12,985 bases of DNA from Candidatus Anoxychlamydiales bacterium (GTDB lineage: Bacteria > Chlamydiota > Chlamydiia > Chlamydiales > SM23-39): contig JAAKFW010000023.1 of assembly GCA_011064905.1 (NCBI GenBank), positions 1-12,985 of the forward strand. The letters are read 5' to 3'. The position numbers and the translations under genes are program-made. The stretch's first letter is position 1; every line of letters starts with the position of its first letter. The notes beneath the pieces were generated by a model. That model did no database searches, was not told where the DNA came from, and was given only the letters and a program-made list of their open reading frames with translations. Positions 1 to 7,486 of the stretch are shown here, one piece after another.

Positions 1-1
1 A

Positions 2-2035
2 AAAAATCCTTTAGATACACTTTTAAAAAAAGCTAAAAAAGAGAATAAAAAAACTTTTCTTTTAGCTTGGAATAGAGCTTTAGGGGATATATCTTTAGGG
101 CTTTTTACTGTTGTATACAGAATTTATGAGTATATCCCTGATGCAAAAATTACTTTTTTAATTAGAGAAGATTTAAGCTCTGCGTTTGAGCTATTGGAGG
201 GTACTAATTTTATTAAAGTCTCTTTTTGGCAAAGATATGTGCCATTTGATATTTACCATACTCTAAACTTGTTAAATATTGATCATAAAAAATATGATGT
301 TATCATAGAGAAAGTAGATCCAAATTACTGGGTTAAATGGCAAATATCTACTATCACTCCAAAGCTTAAATGGAAAAAAGATTTTGATCTATTATCAGAT
401 AAATTTAACCTTCCCAAAAACAAAATAGTAATAGCCCTTCAACCGAGTATTGAAACAAAACATAGTCCATGGAGAGAGTATCCAATAAAGTATTTTAAAG
501 AGCTTTTTTCAAAAGCCCACAAAGATATTGTTTTTGTGCTTTTAGGAACTGAAAACAAAGAAAAGTTTGATTTTGCAAATATTTTAGACCTTAGAAGGGA
601 GACGACTCTTTTAGAAGCATTATCTATTTTAAAAAATAGATGTGATTATTTTATATCTTTAGATTCGGGGCTTTTATCTTTGTTTTATTATTTGGAGATA
701 GATTGCCCAATGAAATTAATAGCTCTTTGGGGATCACAAGATGTTGGTGTGATCAAACAAAATGTAAAATCTCCAAATAAAAATCTCATGTATTTACCAC
801 TTGTTTTTGAAAATGGCCTTCAAAATTTAAAACCTAATGAATTAATAAAAGAGATCTATCCCTTAGATATTGAAAATTTTTTAAAAGAAAACAACCAAAC
901 TAGCTTGGTTGAAAAATTTAAAAATTTTTCAATTCCTAAAAAGAAAAAAATTCTCAAAGAGATTTTTTCTCTAAATTTAGATGTTTTAAAAAAGCAAAAA
1001 GATTTTAAGCTTTTTAATAAAAAAGATAGAGAAGTTCTTGATAGCAGTACTATAAAACCTTTAGACACGTCAAAAAAAGCAAATGAAAAAGATTTAAAAA
1101 AAGGTGAAAAAACTTTAAAAAAACAAAAAGTAGCTCTAATAATTTTAGCAGCAGGTCAAGGTACTAGGTTAGGATTTGATAAAGCTAAAGGTCTTTTCAA
1201 GGTATGTAATAAAACTCTCTTTGAGCATCTTTTAGATAAAATTAAATCAAAACAAGAAAAGCTAAACATCAAGCTCTATCTTAGTATTATGACATCTGAA
1301 ATAAATCAAAGAGAAATTATAAACTTTTTTGAAAAAAACAAAAATTTTGGATTTGAAAAAGATCAAATCGATTTTTTTAAGCAACCATCAGCTCCATTTT
1401 TAGATGAAAAAGGATCATGGATTACAGATAATGATAAAATATTAAAAGCTCCGGACGGAAACGGCTCTATTTTTAAAAGCTTTTGTGAATCTAACATTTT
1501 TTTTAAATACAAAACTAAAAAGATTAAATATATCAGCACTGTTCCTATCGATAATCCTTTGTTAGATCCTTTCGATGATGCTTTTATTGGATTTCATGTA
1601 AATAATAAAAGTGATGTAACAATAAAATGTATTAAAAGAAAAAGTTTAGATGAAAAACAAGGGGCAATAGGCTTGCAAGATGGTAAAATAAAAATTATTG
1701 AATACATCCATCTAAATAAAAATTTAAATTTTCAAAAATTGAATTTTAAATTTTCAAATTCTGGTATTTATCTAATAAACTTAGAAACTTTTCAGAAAAT
1801 TAAAGATATAGAATTAAAATATCAATTTGTCAAAAAACGAGTTAAGAATGGCTCTGATATTTTTGGTTTTAAAGCGGAGAGCTTTATATTTGAGGGTTTT
1901 GAATATATTGGTAAAGTAAATACTATGTTAGCAGATTTTGATAATTTTTATGCTCCATTAAAAGACAAAACATCTCTACAAAATATAGAAAAATTACTCT
2001 TACTTGAGAAAACAACCTCTAATGTGTTAAAATAG
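2..2035 (+). CDS. GT9 glycosyltransferase fused to AGX-1-type UDP-sugar pyrophosphorylase (5' partial)
   Basis: The reading frame is open from base 2, so the true start lies before the window; 677 residues are visible and the TTG at 194 is internal. Visible residues about 18-235 resemble glycosyltransferase family 9 (ADP-heptose:LPS heptosyltransferase): an N-terminal LAWNRALGDISLG motif, PSIETKHSPWREYP, and SLDSGLLSL followed by LIALWGSQD, the usual sugar-nucleotide-binding end. From about residue 297 a second enzyme starts: LAAGQGTRLG at 382-391, MTS, FGF, APDGNGS at 483-489, then PIDNPLLDP and a late YAPLKD. These are hallmarks of UAP1/AGX-1 UDP-GlcNAc or UDP-glucose pyrophosphorylases. 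The second half (about 380 residues) is shorter than the usual 450-500 and ends about 20 residues after the PLK motif. It precedes gpsA by 29 nt, as in Chlamydia. Both domain calls are solid; substrate specificity cannot be read, and the fusion is unusual. Confidence 0.85.
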   Translation, partial: KNPLDTLLKKAKKENKKTFLLAWNRALGDISLGLFTVVYRIYEYIPDAKITFLIREDLSSAFELLEGTNFIKVSFWQRYVPFDIYHTLNLLNIDHKKYDVIIEKVDPNYWVKWQISTITPKLKWKKDFDLLSDKFNLPKNKIVIALQPSIETKHSPWREYPIKYFKELFSKAHKDIVFVLLGTENKEKFDFANILDLRRETTLLEALSILKNRCDYFISLDSGLLSLFYYLEIDCPMKLIALWGSQDVGVIKQNVKSPNKNLMYLPLVFENGLQNLKPNELIKEIYPLDIENFLKENNQTSLVEKFKNFSIPKKKKILKEIFSLNLDVLKKQKDFKLFNKKDREVLDSSTIKPLDTSKKANEKDLKKGEKTLKKQKVALIILAAGQGTRLGFDKAKGLFKVCNKTLFEHLLDKIKSKQEKLNIKLYLSIMTSEINQREIINFFEKNKNFGFEKDQIDFFKQPSAPFLDEKGSWITDNDKILKAPDGNGSIFKSFCESNIFFKYKTKKIKYISTVPIDNPLLDPFDDAFIGFHVNNKSDVTIKCIKRKSLDEKQGAIGLQDGKIKIIEYIHLNKNLNFQKLNFKFSNSGIYLINLETFQKIKDIELKYQFVKKRVKNGSDIFGFKAESFIFEGFEYIGKVNTMLADFDNFYAPLKDKTSLQNIEKLLLLEKTTSNVLK

Positions 2036-2064
2036 CTATAGTTTAATTTTTAATAGGTAATTTT

Positions 2065-3063
2065 ATGAGAATTGGATATTTAGGTGCTGGAGTTTGGGGA
2101 ACGGCGCTTGCTTCTTTATTAGCAAACAATGGTCACATGGTTATTGTTTGGGATAGAAACCCAGACATTATAAAAAGGTTAAAAGAGACAAGAAAACATC
2201 CAAAACTTAAAGATTTTAAAATTCCTGACAAAGTTTTTTATACAGATAATATACTCGATGCTATTAAAGATGTGGATATGATTGTAGAGAGCGTTACATC
2301 TCTTGGGATTAGATCTGTTTTTACACATATAAAAAGTTTAATAAAAATAAACTGCCCAATCGTTATTACCTCTAAAGGCTTAGAGCAAAATACCCATATG
2401 TTATTTCCTGAAATTTTAAAAGAAATTTTCGGAATGGAAAATGCAAAATATATAGGGTGTTTAACTGGGCCATCTCTTGCTAATGAAGTTATTAAAGATT
2501 TACCAACTTCTGTTGTGTCATCTTCCTATAGCATTGATACAATGAATCTAATTGCAAAAGCATTTAATTCTCCAAATTTTAGGGTTTATCCAAATGATGA
2601 TATTTTAGGAGTATCTTTTGGGGGAGCTATGAAAAATATCATAGCAATTGCTTGTGGGATTTCAGATGGGTTAGGATTTGGAGATAATGCAAAATCTGCT
2701 CTAATGACAAGAGGTCTTCATGAAATGAAAAAATTAATCTCTACTAAAGGCGGTAAACCAAATACTTTAAATGGACTCTCTGGAATGGGAGATCTTTGCG
2801 TAACCTGTCTTTCAAAATTTAGCAGAAACAATCAGTTTGGGGGCCTCATTGCAAAGGGGTATAGTATAAAAGATGCAAAAGAAAAAATTGGGATGGTAGT
2901 AGAGGGAGCCTATACATGTATATCTGCTTTAGAGCTTGCTAGAAATAATGATATTCAAACTCCGATTACAGCAGCTGTCAAGGCAGTTTTATATGATAAC
3001 TTGGAAGCGAAAAATGTTGTAAAACTTCTGATGCTTAGAGAAATTAAGCAGGAATTGGAGTGA
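2065..3063 (+). CDS. gpsA: Glycerol-3-phosphate dehydrogenase [NAD(P)+]
   Basis: Cytoplasmic enzyme that reduces dihydroxyacetone phosphate to sn-glycerol-3-phosphate, the backbone for phospholipid synthesis. The 332 residues are full family length. The N-terminal Rossmann motif GAGVWGTALA is at residues 8-17. TSKGLEQNT, GPSLANEV, the GGAMKN block with the catalytic lysine (K190), the substrate-binding stretch with SALMTRG, and GLSGMGDLCVTC with a following SRN are all present, so it should be active. ATG 2065 is preceded by a short AGGT element. The stop overlaps the next gene's GTG start by 4 nt, which suggests translational coupling. Its position after an AGX-1-like gene is the arrangement of C. 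trachomatis CT715-CT714 and is the best taxonomic clue in the window. Confidence 0.96.
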   Translation: MRIGYLGAGVWGTALASLLANNGHMVIVWDRNPDIIKRLKETRKHPKLKDFKIPDKVFYTDNILDAIKDVDMIVESVTSLGIRSVFTHIKSLIKINCPIVITSKGLEQNTHMLFPEILKEIFGMENAKYIGCLTGPSLANEVIKDLPTSVVSSSYSIDTMNLIAKAFNSPNFRVYPNDDILGVSFGGAMKNIIAIACGISDGLGFGDNAKSALMTRGLHEMKKLISTKGGKPNTLNGLSGMGDLCVTCLSKFSRNNQFGGLIAKGYSIKDAKEKIGMVVEGAYTCISALELARNNDIQTPITAAVKAVLYDNLEAKNVVKLLMLREIKQELE

Positions 3064-4598
3064 GAGTTGTTTCATCTATAGAAATGGCTAGAATTGAAAC
3101 TCTAGCTTATAGTGATGGCGTTAATGCTGAAAAGTATATGTTAAATGCTGCAATAGGCGTTTTTCAAATTTTAATAAAACTTATCAAAGAAAAAAAACTT
3201 CCCCAAAAAATAACAGTAATAGCTGGTAAAGGAAACAATGCTGGTGATGCTTTGGTTGTGGCAAAATATCTTTTAAAAAAAGGATACGATGTAAAAATAT
3301 TTCAGCTTTTTCCGATAGATGAAGCATCTAAACTTTTAAAAAAACAATACGATAATTTTATAAAAGAAAATGGCAAGGTCATTTTTGTAAAAAATATAGA
3401 TGATTTAGCATTTGAAGACGGCGGCGAAAATGAAAACGAATGTAAAAAAAATACTTTTATTTTGGATGCTATTTTAGGAACGGGTTTTAAAGGAGAACTC
3501 ACAGGCTTTTTATTAGATGTAGTAAATAAAATAAATGAAAAATCAAAAGAGTTAAATCTAAAAGTTATATCAATAGATATTCCCTCTGGCTTAAATGGAA
3601 ATACAGGAAAAGCAACTCCTATAGCAATACGATCTGATATTACAATCTATCTAGGTCTTGCGAAAATAGGTTTTTTTATAAATGATGGTCCCAATTATAT
3701 TGGCAATTTGATATATGTAGATTTTGGGCTTGATGAAAAATATAAAAGATTAGCTAAAATTAAGTTGGAGTATATGGATAAAATAAATCTAAAAAATTTA
3801 CTTCCGAAAATTGATAAAAAAAGACACAAATACGAAGCTGGCTTTGTAATAGGTATAGCAGGATCAGAAGGCATGTATGGAGCTGCAAAATTATCTAGCT
3901 TAGCAGCTCTTCGATCAGGTAGTGGAATTGTAAAAATGATAACTCAAAAAGAAGTGCCTTCTTCTTTTTATGAACTTGTAAATTTTGTTATAGATTTTGA
4001 AAATATAGAAGACATTTTAGCAATAATTTCTAAAGCAGACTCAGTTTTTGTAGGGCCCGGTCTTGGTAGAGATGAAAAAGTTGAGAATTTTTTATTTAAA
4101 ATTCTCCCTAAAATAAACAAAAAAACTATTTTAGATGCAGATAGTCTTTTTCATTTAGCTAATAATCTAAAAATGATTCTTCCAAAGGATAGTGTTTTAA
4201 CACCTCATAAAAATGAAATGAAAAGACTTCTTAAAATTGAAAAAGAAATTGGGGATGAAGAATTAATTGAGAAAACTAAAAAGTTTTCAGAAGAGAAAAA
4301 TGTGATTATAGTTTTAAAAGGATATCCAACTATAATTTTTCATCCTAAAAAAGACCCTCTAACTATTTTAGGAGGAGACCCAGGGCTAGCTTCTGCCGGC
4401 ACAGGTGACGTTCTAACAGGGATGATCGCATCTTTTGCTTCTCAACGGTTAGATCTTTATAATGCATCTGTTTTAGCAGTTAACATGCATTTTAAAGCTG
4501 CTGAAATTGCAACTAAAGAAAAAACTTCATATTCATTAATAGCAACAGATGTTATTGAGTATTTGCCGAAAGCTTTTAAGTTTGTTTTAAATAATTAG
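3060..4598 (+). CDS. nnr: Bifunctional NAD(P)H-hydrate repair enzyme (epimerase + ADP-dependent dehydratase)
   Basis: Repairs hydrated NADH/NADPH: the N-terminal YjeF_N domain epimerises R- and S-NAD(P)HX, and the C-terminal YjeF_C (ribokinase-like) domain dehydrates S-NAD(P)HX using ADP. In the epimerase half (about 1-225) one sees GKGNNAGD at 56-63, DAILGTG with D136, and SIDIPSGLNG at 171-180. In the dehydratase half (about 250-512) one sees RHKYEAG, GPGLGR at 332-337, LDAD at 358-361, TPHKNE at 381-386, and SAGTGDVLTG with the catalytic aspartate D450. At 512 residues it matches the roughly 515 of the E. coli fused protein. It starts with GTG inside the last codons of gpsA (GTGA overlap), so it is very likely co-transcribed with gpsA. 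All expected catalytic blocks are present. Confidence 0.95.
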   Translation: MRVVSSIEMARIETLAYSDGVNAEKYMLNAAIGVFQILIKLIKEKKLPQKITVIAGKGNNAGDALVVAKYLLKKGYDVKIFQLFPIDEASKLLKKQYDNFIKENGKVIFVKNIDDLAFEDGGENENECKKNTFILDAILGTGFKGELTGFLLDVVNKINEKSKELNLKVISIDIPSGLNGNTGKATPIAIRSDITIYLGLAKIGFFINDGPNYIGNLIYVDFGLDEKYKRLAKIKLEYMDKINLKNLLPKIDKKRHKYEAGFVIGIAGSEGMYGAAKLSSLAALRSGSGIVKMITQKEVPSSFYELVNFVIDFENIEDILAIISKADSVFVGPGLGRDEKVENFLFKILPKINKKTILDADSLFHLANNLKMILPKDSVLTPHKNEMKRLLKIEKEIGDEELIEKTKKFSEEKNVIIVLKGYPTIIFHPKKDPLTILGGDPGLASAGTGDVLTGMIASFASQRLDLYNASVLAVNMHFKAAEIATKEKTSYSLIATDVIEYLPKAFKFVLNN

Positions 4599-4602
4599 AG
4601 TT

Positions 4603-4627
4603 AAAAAAATAGCTTTTTATTTTACTT
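4603..4627. terminator. Possible bidirectional AT hairpin between convergent genes
   Basis: Between the + strand nnr stop and the - strand acetyltransferase stop, an A-tract, TAGC and a T-tract (AAAAATAGCTTTTT) can fold into a short A-T stem. It has T-rich sequence on the exit side in both directions. The stem contains no G-C pairs beyond the loop, so strength is doubtful; its position between convergent stops is the main support. Confidence 0.3.
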
Positions 4628-4635
4628 TATAGGCT

Positions 4636-5169
4636 TTATGATTTTTTTTTACTTATAGCATTTATTGTTTTTTCATCTAATCTATAGATCGACCAATCTC
4701 TAACTTGTTTTGCTCCAAATTTTTTATAAAAATTTCTTGTATTCTGATCTCTTTGTAATACTCTCCAATCCAGTCTACCACATTTTTTTTCTTTTGCTTT
4801 TTTTACACAAAATAAAAATAAATTTTTTCCAAATCCTTGAACCCTTTTTTCTTTTAAAACAAATAAATCTTCTAAAAATAAGGTGGTTTTTCCTAAAAAG
4901 CTAGCATAAGCTATATAAAAAATGACGCATCCTACAGGCTTGCCTTTGAAATTTTCAATATATGCCTCACATTGGGGATTTCGAGCTAATAGATCCTTTT
5001 TTAATCTTTGAAATGCTTTTGGTTCAGGAGGCTCTTGCTTCAAGTATTTTGCTAATTTTTTAATCATCAAAGTTAAATCTTTGAAATTATTTTCGTGCAC
5101 TCTAACAATTGTTAAATCTTTCATTTTTTTTTCTAATTTGATTTTCTCTTCTATTAATCGAATTAGCAT
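4636..5169 (-). CDS. GNAT-family N-acetyltransferase, diamine (spermidine/spermine) acetyltransferase-like
   Basis: Predicted cytoplasmic acetyl-CoA-dependent N-acetyltransferase of 177 residues. The core has beta-4 with LEDLFV at 99-104, the acetyl-CoA pyrophosphate loop R109-VQGFG-114 (the Q/RxxGxG/A motif), DWRVL at 134-138, and NFYKKFGA at 146-153, an order typical of the SAT1/thialysine acetyltransferase group. Substrates in that group are polyamines and lysine analogues; the substrate here is not readable. Start choice is uncertain: ATG 5169 adds 15 lysine-rich residues, while ATG 5124 gives 162 residues, closer to the family's usual beginning. Neither has a clear Shine-Dalgarno, and the second start directly follows a run of A on the coding strand. 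The gene stands alone, convergent with nnr. Confidence 0.85.
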   Translation of the reverse strand: MLIRLIEEKIKLEKKMKDLTIVRVHENNFKDLTLMIKKLAKYLKQEPPEPKAFQRLKKDLLARNPQCEAYIENFKGKPVGCVIFYIAYASFLGKTTLFLEDLFVLKEKRVQGFGKNLFLFCVKKAKEKKCGRLDWRVLQRDQNTRNFYKKFGAKQVRDWSIYRLDEKTINAISKKKS

Positions 5170-5310
5170 TATTTTTTTCTTTTTGCAAGATTTTATTTTA
5201 AATTTTATTAGAGCTTCTCAATTTATTATGATCTAAAGCTTTTAAAACTGTTTTTAAATAAATTATTTTGAAACCCAATGCATTTAATAAAATCAATAAA
5301 TAAAGAATTA

Positions 5311-5400
5311 TTGCAAAGCAAGCTATTAATAATTAAAGGCTTAGCTTTGTTGATGGTTATGATTTATTAGGGGCTATTATCCCGTTTTCACGGGTTTTTT
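5311..5400 (+). ncRNA. Candidate small RNA ending in an orphan intrinsic terminator
   Basis: The stretch 5170-5407 has no convincing gene. Within it, CAAAGC+AAGC (5314-5323) pairs with GCTT+GCTTTG (5339-5349) across a 15-nt loop with one bulged A, giving a 10-bp stem. A G-C terminator hairpin with T6 follows 32 nt later. No + strand coding gene precedes that terminator, since nnr ends 780 bp upstream and the intervening gene is on the other strand. A short independent + strand transcript would explain both structures. No promoter of good quality was recognised and no known RNA family was matched; the 5' end is a guess. Confidence 0.22.
5381..5400 (+). terminator. Rho-independent terminator, + strand
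   Basis: CCCGT-TTTC-ACGGG forms a 5-bp stem with a 4-nt loop and is followed at once by T6, a textbook intrinsic terminator read on the + strand. Read on the - strand the stem is followed by ATAATAG, not a T-run, so it does not obviously end the epimerase gene that stops 8 bp away. A GGGG at 5370-5373 could compete for the CCC, giving an alternative fold. Confidence 0.55.
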
Positions 5401-5407
5401 CAAAAAA

Positions 5408-6355
5408 CTAATAAGTTTTTGTATACCAATCAATGAATTTTCCTATCCCATCTTCAATGTTAGTTTTGGGATTGTAGTTTAAAAATTCTTTAGATGTTTT
5501 GATATCAGCGAAGGTAGATAACATCTCTCCTTTTTGAAAGGGTTTGAATATTTTAATAGCTTTTTTTCCAAGTTTTTTTTCAATGATTGAGATAAAATCT
5601 AAAAGATTTATTGGAGTGTTGTTACCTAAATTAAAAATTTCAAAAGATTTAGCTTTATCAATCGCTGAGATAGTGCCTTCAATTATGTCATCTATATACG
5701 TGAAATCTCTTTTCATTTCACCTTGGTTGTAAATTTCTATCTTTTTTTCTTCTATTATGTTTTTTGTAAATTTAAAATATGCCATATCAGGTCTACCAAA
5801 AGGCCCATAAACAGTGAAATATCTAAGTCCAATCATCGGTATTTTATAAATATGATGATAAGAAAAAGCTAAAGATTCATTTGCTTTTTTAGTAGCGCCA
5901 TATAAATTTGTTGGCCTATCTGTTTTGTCTGTTGGACTAAATGGAATTTTATCATTTAATCCATAAACAGAAGACGATGATGCGAAAATTAGTTTTATAT
6001 CTTTAAAATCCTTCAAAACCTCTAAAAGATTTACAAAACCAACTATATTAGAGTTAACATAAGCCTTAGGATTGTCAAAACAGAATCTAACACCTGCTTG
6101 AGCCGCTAGATGAACGATGTGTGTTATCTTGTTTTCTTTGATAATTTTTTCTAAAACTTCTGTATCATTGATGTCAGCTTTTATAACTTCAATGCCAGAA
6201 TCATTTAAGATTTTTTTTCTTAAATTTTTCAAGTTTACATCATAGTATAGATTGAAATTATCTATGCCTATTACAAAATCATTTCTTTTTTTTAGATGCT
6301 TGCATAAATGAAATCCAATGAAGCCCGCAGCTCCTGTAACAAAGACATTTTTCAT
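5408..6355 (-). CDS. UDP-glucuronate 4-epimerase (CapI/WbpP-type extended SDR)
   Basis: Predicted to interconvert UDP-glucuronate and UDP-galacturonate, giving an acidic sugar donor for surface polysaccharide. It is an extended short-chain dehydrogenase/reductase of 315 residues. The NAD-binding TGAAGFIG is at 7-14. HLAAQAGVRF at 82-91 with the NSNIVGF block is typical of UDP-GlcA epimerases. SSSSVYG starts at 126, the catalytic pair is Y152-GAT-K156, and FTVYGPFGRPDMAYF at 180-194 with RDFTYIDD is the signature separating this group from plain GalE. Starts at ATG 6355 with only an A-rich leader. It is divergent from the polysaccharide export operon, separated by about 60-70 bp, which suggests a shared regulatory region. 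UDP-GlcNAc C4-epimerase activity (WbpP-like) is an alternative, but the conserved blocks favour the uronic-acid enzyme. Confidence 0.88.
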   Translation of the reverse strand: MKNVFVTGAAGFIGFHLCKHLKKRNDFVIGIDNFNLYYDVNLKNLRKKILNDSGIEVIKADINDTEVLEKIIKENKITHIVHLAAQAGVRFCFDNPKAYVNSNIVGFVNLLEVLKDFKDIKLIFASSSSVYGLNDKIPFSPTDKTDRPTNLYGATKKANESLAFSYHHIYKIPMIGLRYFTVYGPFGRPDMAYFKFTKNIIEEKKIEIYNQGEMKRDFTYIDDIIEGTISAIDKAKSFEIFNLGNNTPINLLDFISIIEKKLGKKAIKIFKPFQKGEMLSTFADIKTSKEFLNYNPKTNIEDGIGKFIDWYTKTY

Positions 6356-6427
6356 TTTTGTTTTATTTTTTCTTATTAAAAGTGTATATTTAGAAGCTTA
6401 CTTTAAAATATTGTGACTTTAATTTAC
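6356..6427. promoter_or_regulatory. Divergent intergenic region, probable promoters for epimerase and export operon
   Basis: About 70 bp separates the two divergent start codons. It is almost pure A/T with a TATATT at 6385-6390 that could serve as a -10 element for the + strand operon; a convincing -35 at the correct distance was not found. No inverted repeat of operator quality was seen. The assignment rests on gene arrangement more than on motif quality. Confidence 0.35.
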
Positions 6428-7486
6428 ATGTTTTTTAAAAACTTTAAAAATATTTTTTTAATTTGTTTGCTTTTTACTTCATGCGCTTATAGAAATTCAT
6501 CTAAGATGGACAGCATTGAAGATTTTGTATTAGCGTCTAATGAGATAAGTGAAGGAAAAACCGCTATCTTAAAGATGCAAGGCAAAAAAGTAGAAAAATT
6601 CGATGAGAATCTACTAGAGGAAAAAAAAGAGCTGATCAAAGAAGACGATATTTTAAATATTGAGATATATCATCCTAAAAGAGAAGATTTAATAAGTTCA
6701 ATAAAAAGTATATCTTCCCAAAACGGATTTTTAGTTAGAGATAAAAAGATATTTTTACCTCATTTAGGATATATCAAAGTTAAAGACCTCACTATAAAAG
6801 AGGCTAAAGAAAAAATTCAAAAAAGATATCTAGATGAAATTGAAAGTATAGAAGTTTTTGTCTCATCTAAAGAGAAGAAAGCAAATATAGTTGAAGTAGC
6901 GGGTTTAGTAAATACTCGAATTACAATAGATGCAAAAACAAGACTTTTTGATGTTTTAATAAAAGCTTCGTTGCCTCCCATGGCTAATCTTTTTAAAAGT
7001 TATGTGCTTCGAGGGAACTGTTTTTTACCAGTTGATTTTTATAGGCTTATGAAAGAGGGAGACATGAGCCAAAATATATATATGGAAAACAAAGATAAAA
7101 TCTATATTGCCGATGCTTTTAGCTCTAAAGTTTATGTTCTAGGCGAAGTGCACAAGCAAGGAGCTATAAATATCTTAGATGGAAAGATGTCATTAAAAGA
7201 TGCAATAGCTGAAGCAGGGGGAGTCTCTTGCATAGCCGATAAATCGTTTATCCAAATATTTAGAGCCAATGTTCAAGATCCAAAAATTTATCTATTGAAC
7301 TGGAAGCACATAATCGAGCTTCCGAGCACATCTTTGAATTTAATTGAAGGGGATATTGTTTTAGTTGGAGCGACAATCATAAGTGATTGGAATAAATTTG
7401 TAACTCAAATTTTGCCAAGTATTTCTCTTTATGACTCAGCATATAGGGGGTTCAAAAATATGGGGATAATAATAAATGGACCCTGA
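6428..7486 (+). CDS. Wza-like outer-membrane polysaccharide export lipoprotein (PES + SLBB domains)
   Basis: Predicted outer-membrane export channel subunit for capsule or exopolysaccharide. From ATG 6428 it has 352 residues; a GTG at 6413 would add five and is less likely because ATG gives a compact signal peptide: FFKNFKN, hydrophobic IFLICLLF, then the lipobox-like FTSC with Cys19. The polysaccharide export domain starts at about 70 (IKEDDILNIEIYHP). A first SLBB domain covers about 155-230 (EVAGLVNTRITID). A second SLBB starts at about 235 (VYVLGEVHKQGAINI, then AIAEAGGV). Close to the C-terminus, LIEGDIVLVG and DWNKFVTQILPS (from residue 320) match the Wza end that leads to the membrane-spanning helix. 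Its last 11 nt overlap the next gene, a Wzc-like partner, the normal pairing for Wzx/Wzy-type export. The family call is strong; the polymer is unknown. Confidence 0.9.
   Translation: MFFKNFKNIFLICLLFTSCAYRNSSKMDSIEDFVLASNEISEGKTAILKMQGKKVEKFDENLLEEKKELIKEDDILNIEIYHPKREDLISSIKSISSQNGFLVRDKKIFLPHLGYIKVKDLTIKEAKEKIQKRYLDEIESIEVFVSSKEKKANIVEVAGLVNTRITIDAKTRLFDVLIKASLPPMANLFKSYVLRGNCFLPVDFYRLMKEGDMSQNIYMENKDKIYIADAFSSKVYVLGEVHKQGAINILDGKMSLKDAIAEAGGVSCIADKSFIQIFRANVQDPKIYLLNWKHIIELPSTSLNLIEGDIVLVGATIISDWNKFVTQILPSISLYDSAYRGFKNMGIIINGP

Noticed and set aside
194..196. TTG 194 as the start of the first gene
   Set aside because: The frame is open back to base 2 and the upstream codons encode the conserved GT9 N-terminal motif (LAWNRALGDISLG), so TTG 194 is internal.
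856..1068. Antisense frame of 70 codons within the fusion gene
   Set aside because: It is a shadow of the lysine-rich linker (poly-A reads as Phe/Leu/Lys on the other strand) and has no recognisable motif.
5170..5407. tRNA or riboswitch in the spacer before the acetyltransferase
   Set aside because: No cloverleaf, T-loop motif or CCA-like end was seen. The terminator points the wrong way for a leader of the - strand gene.
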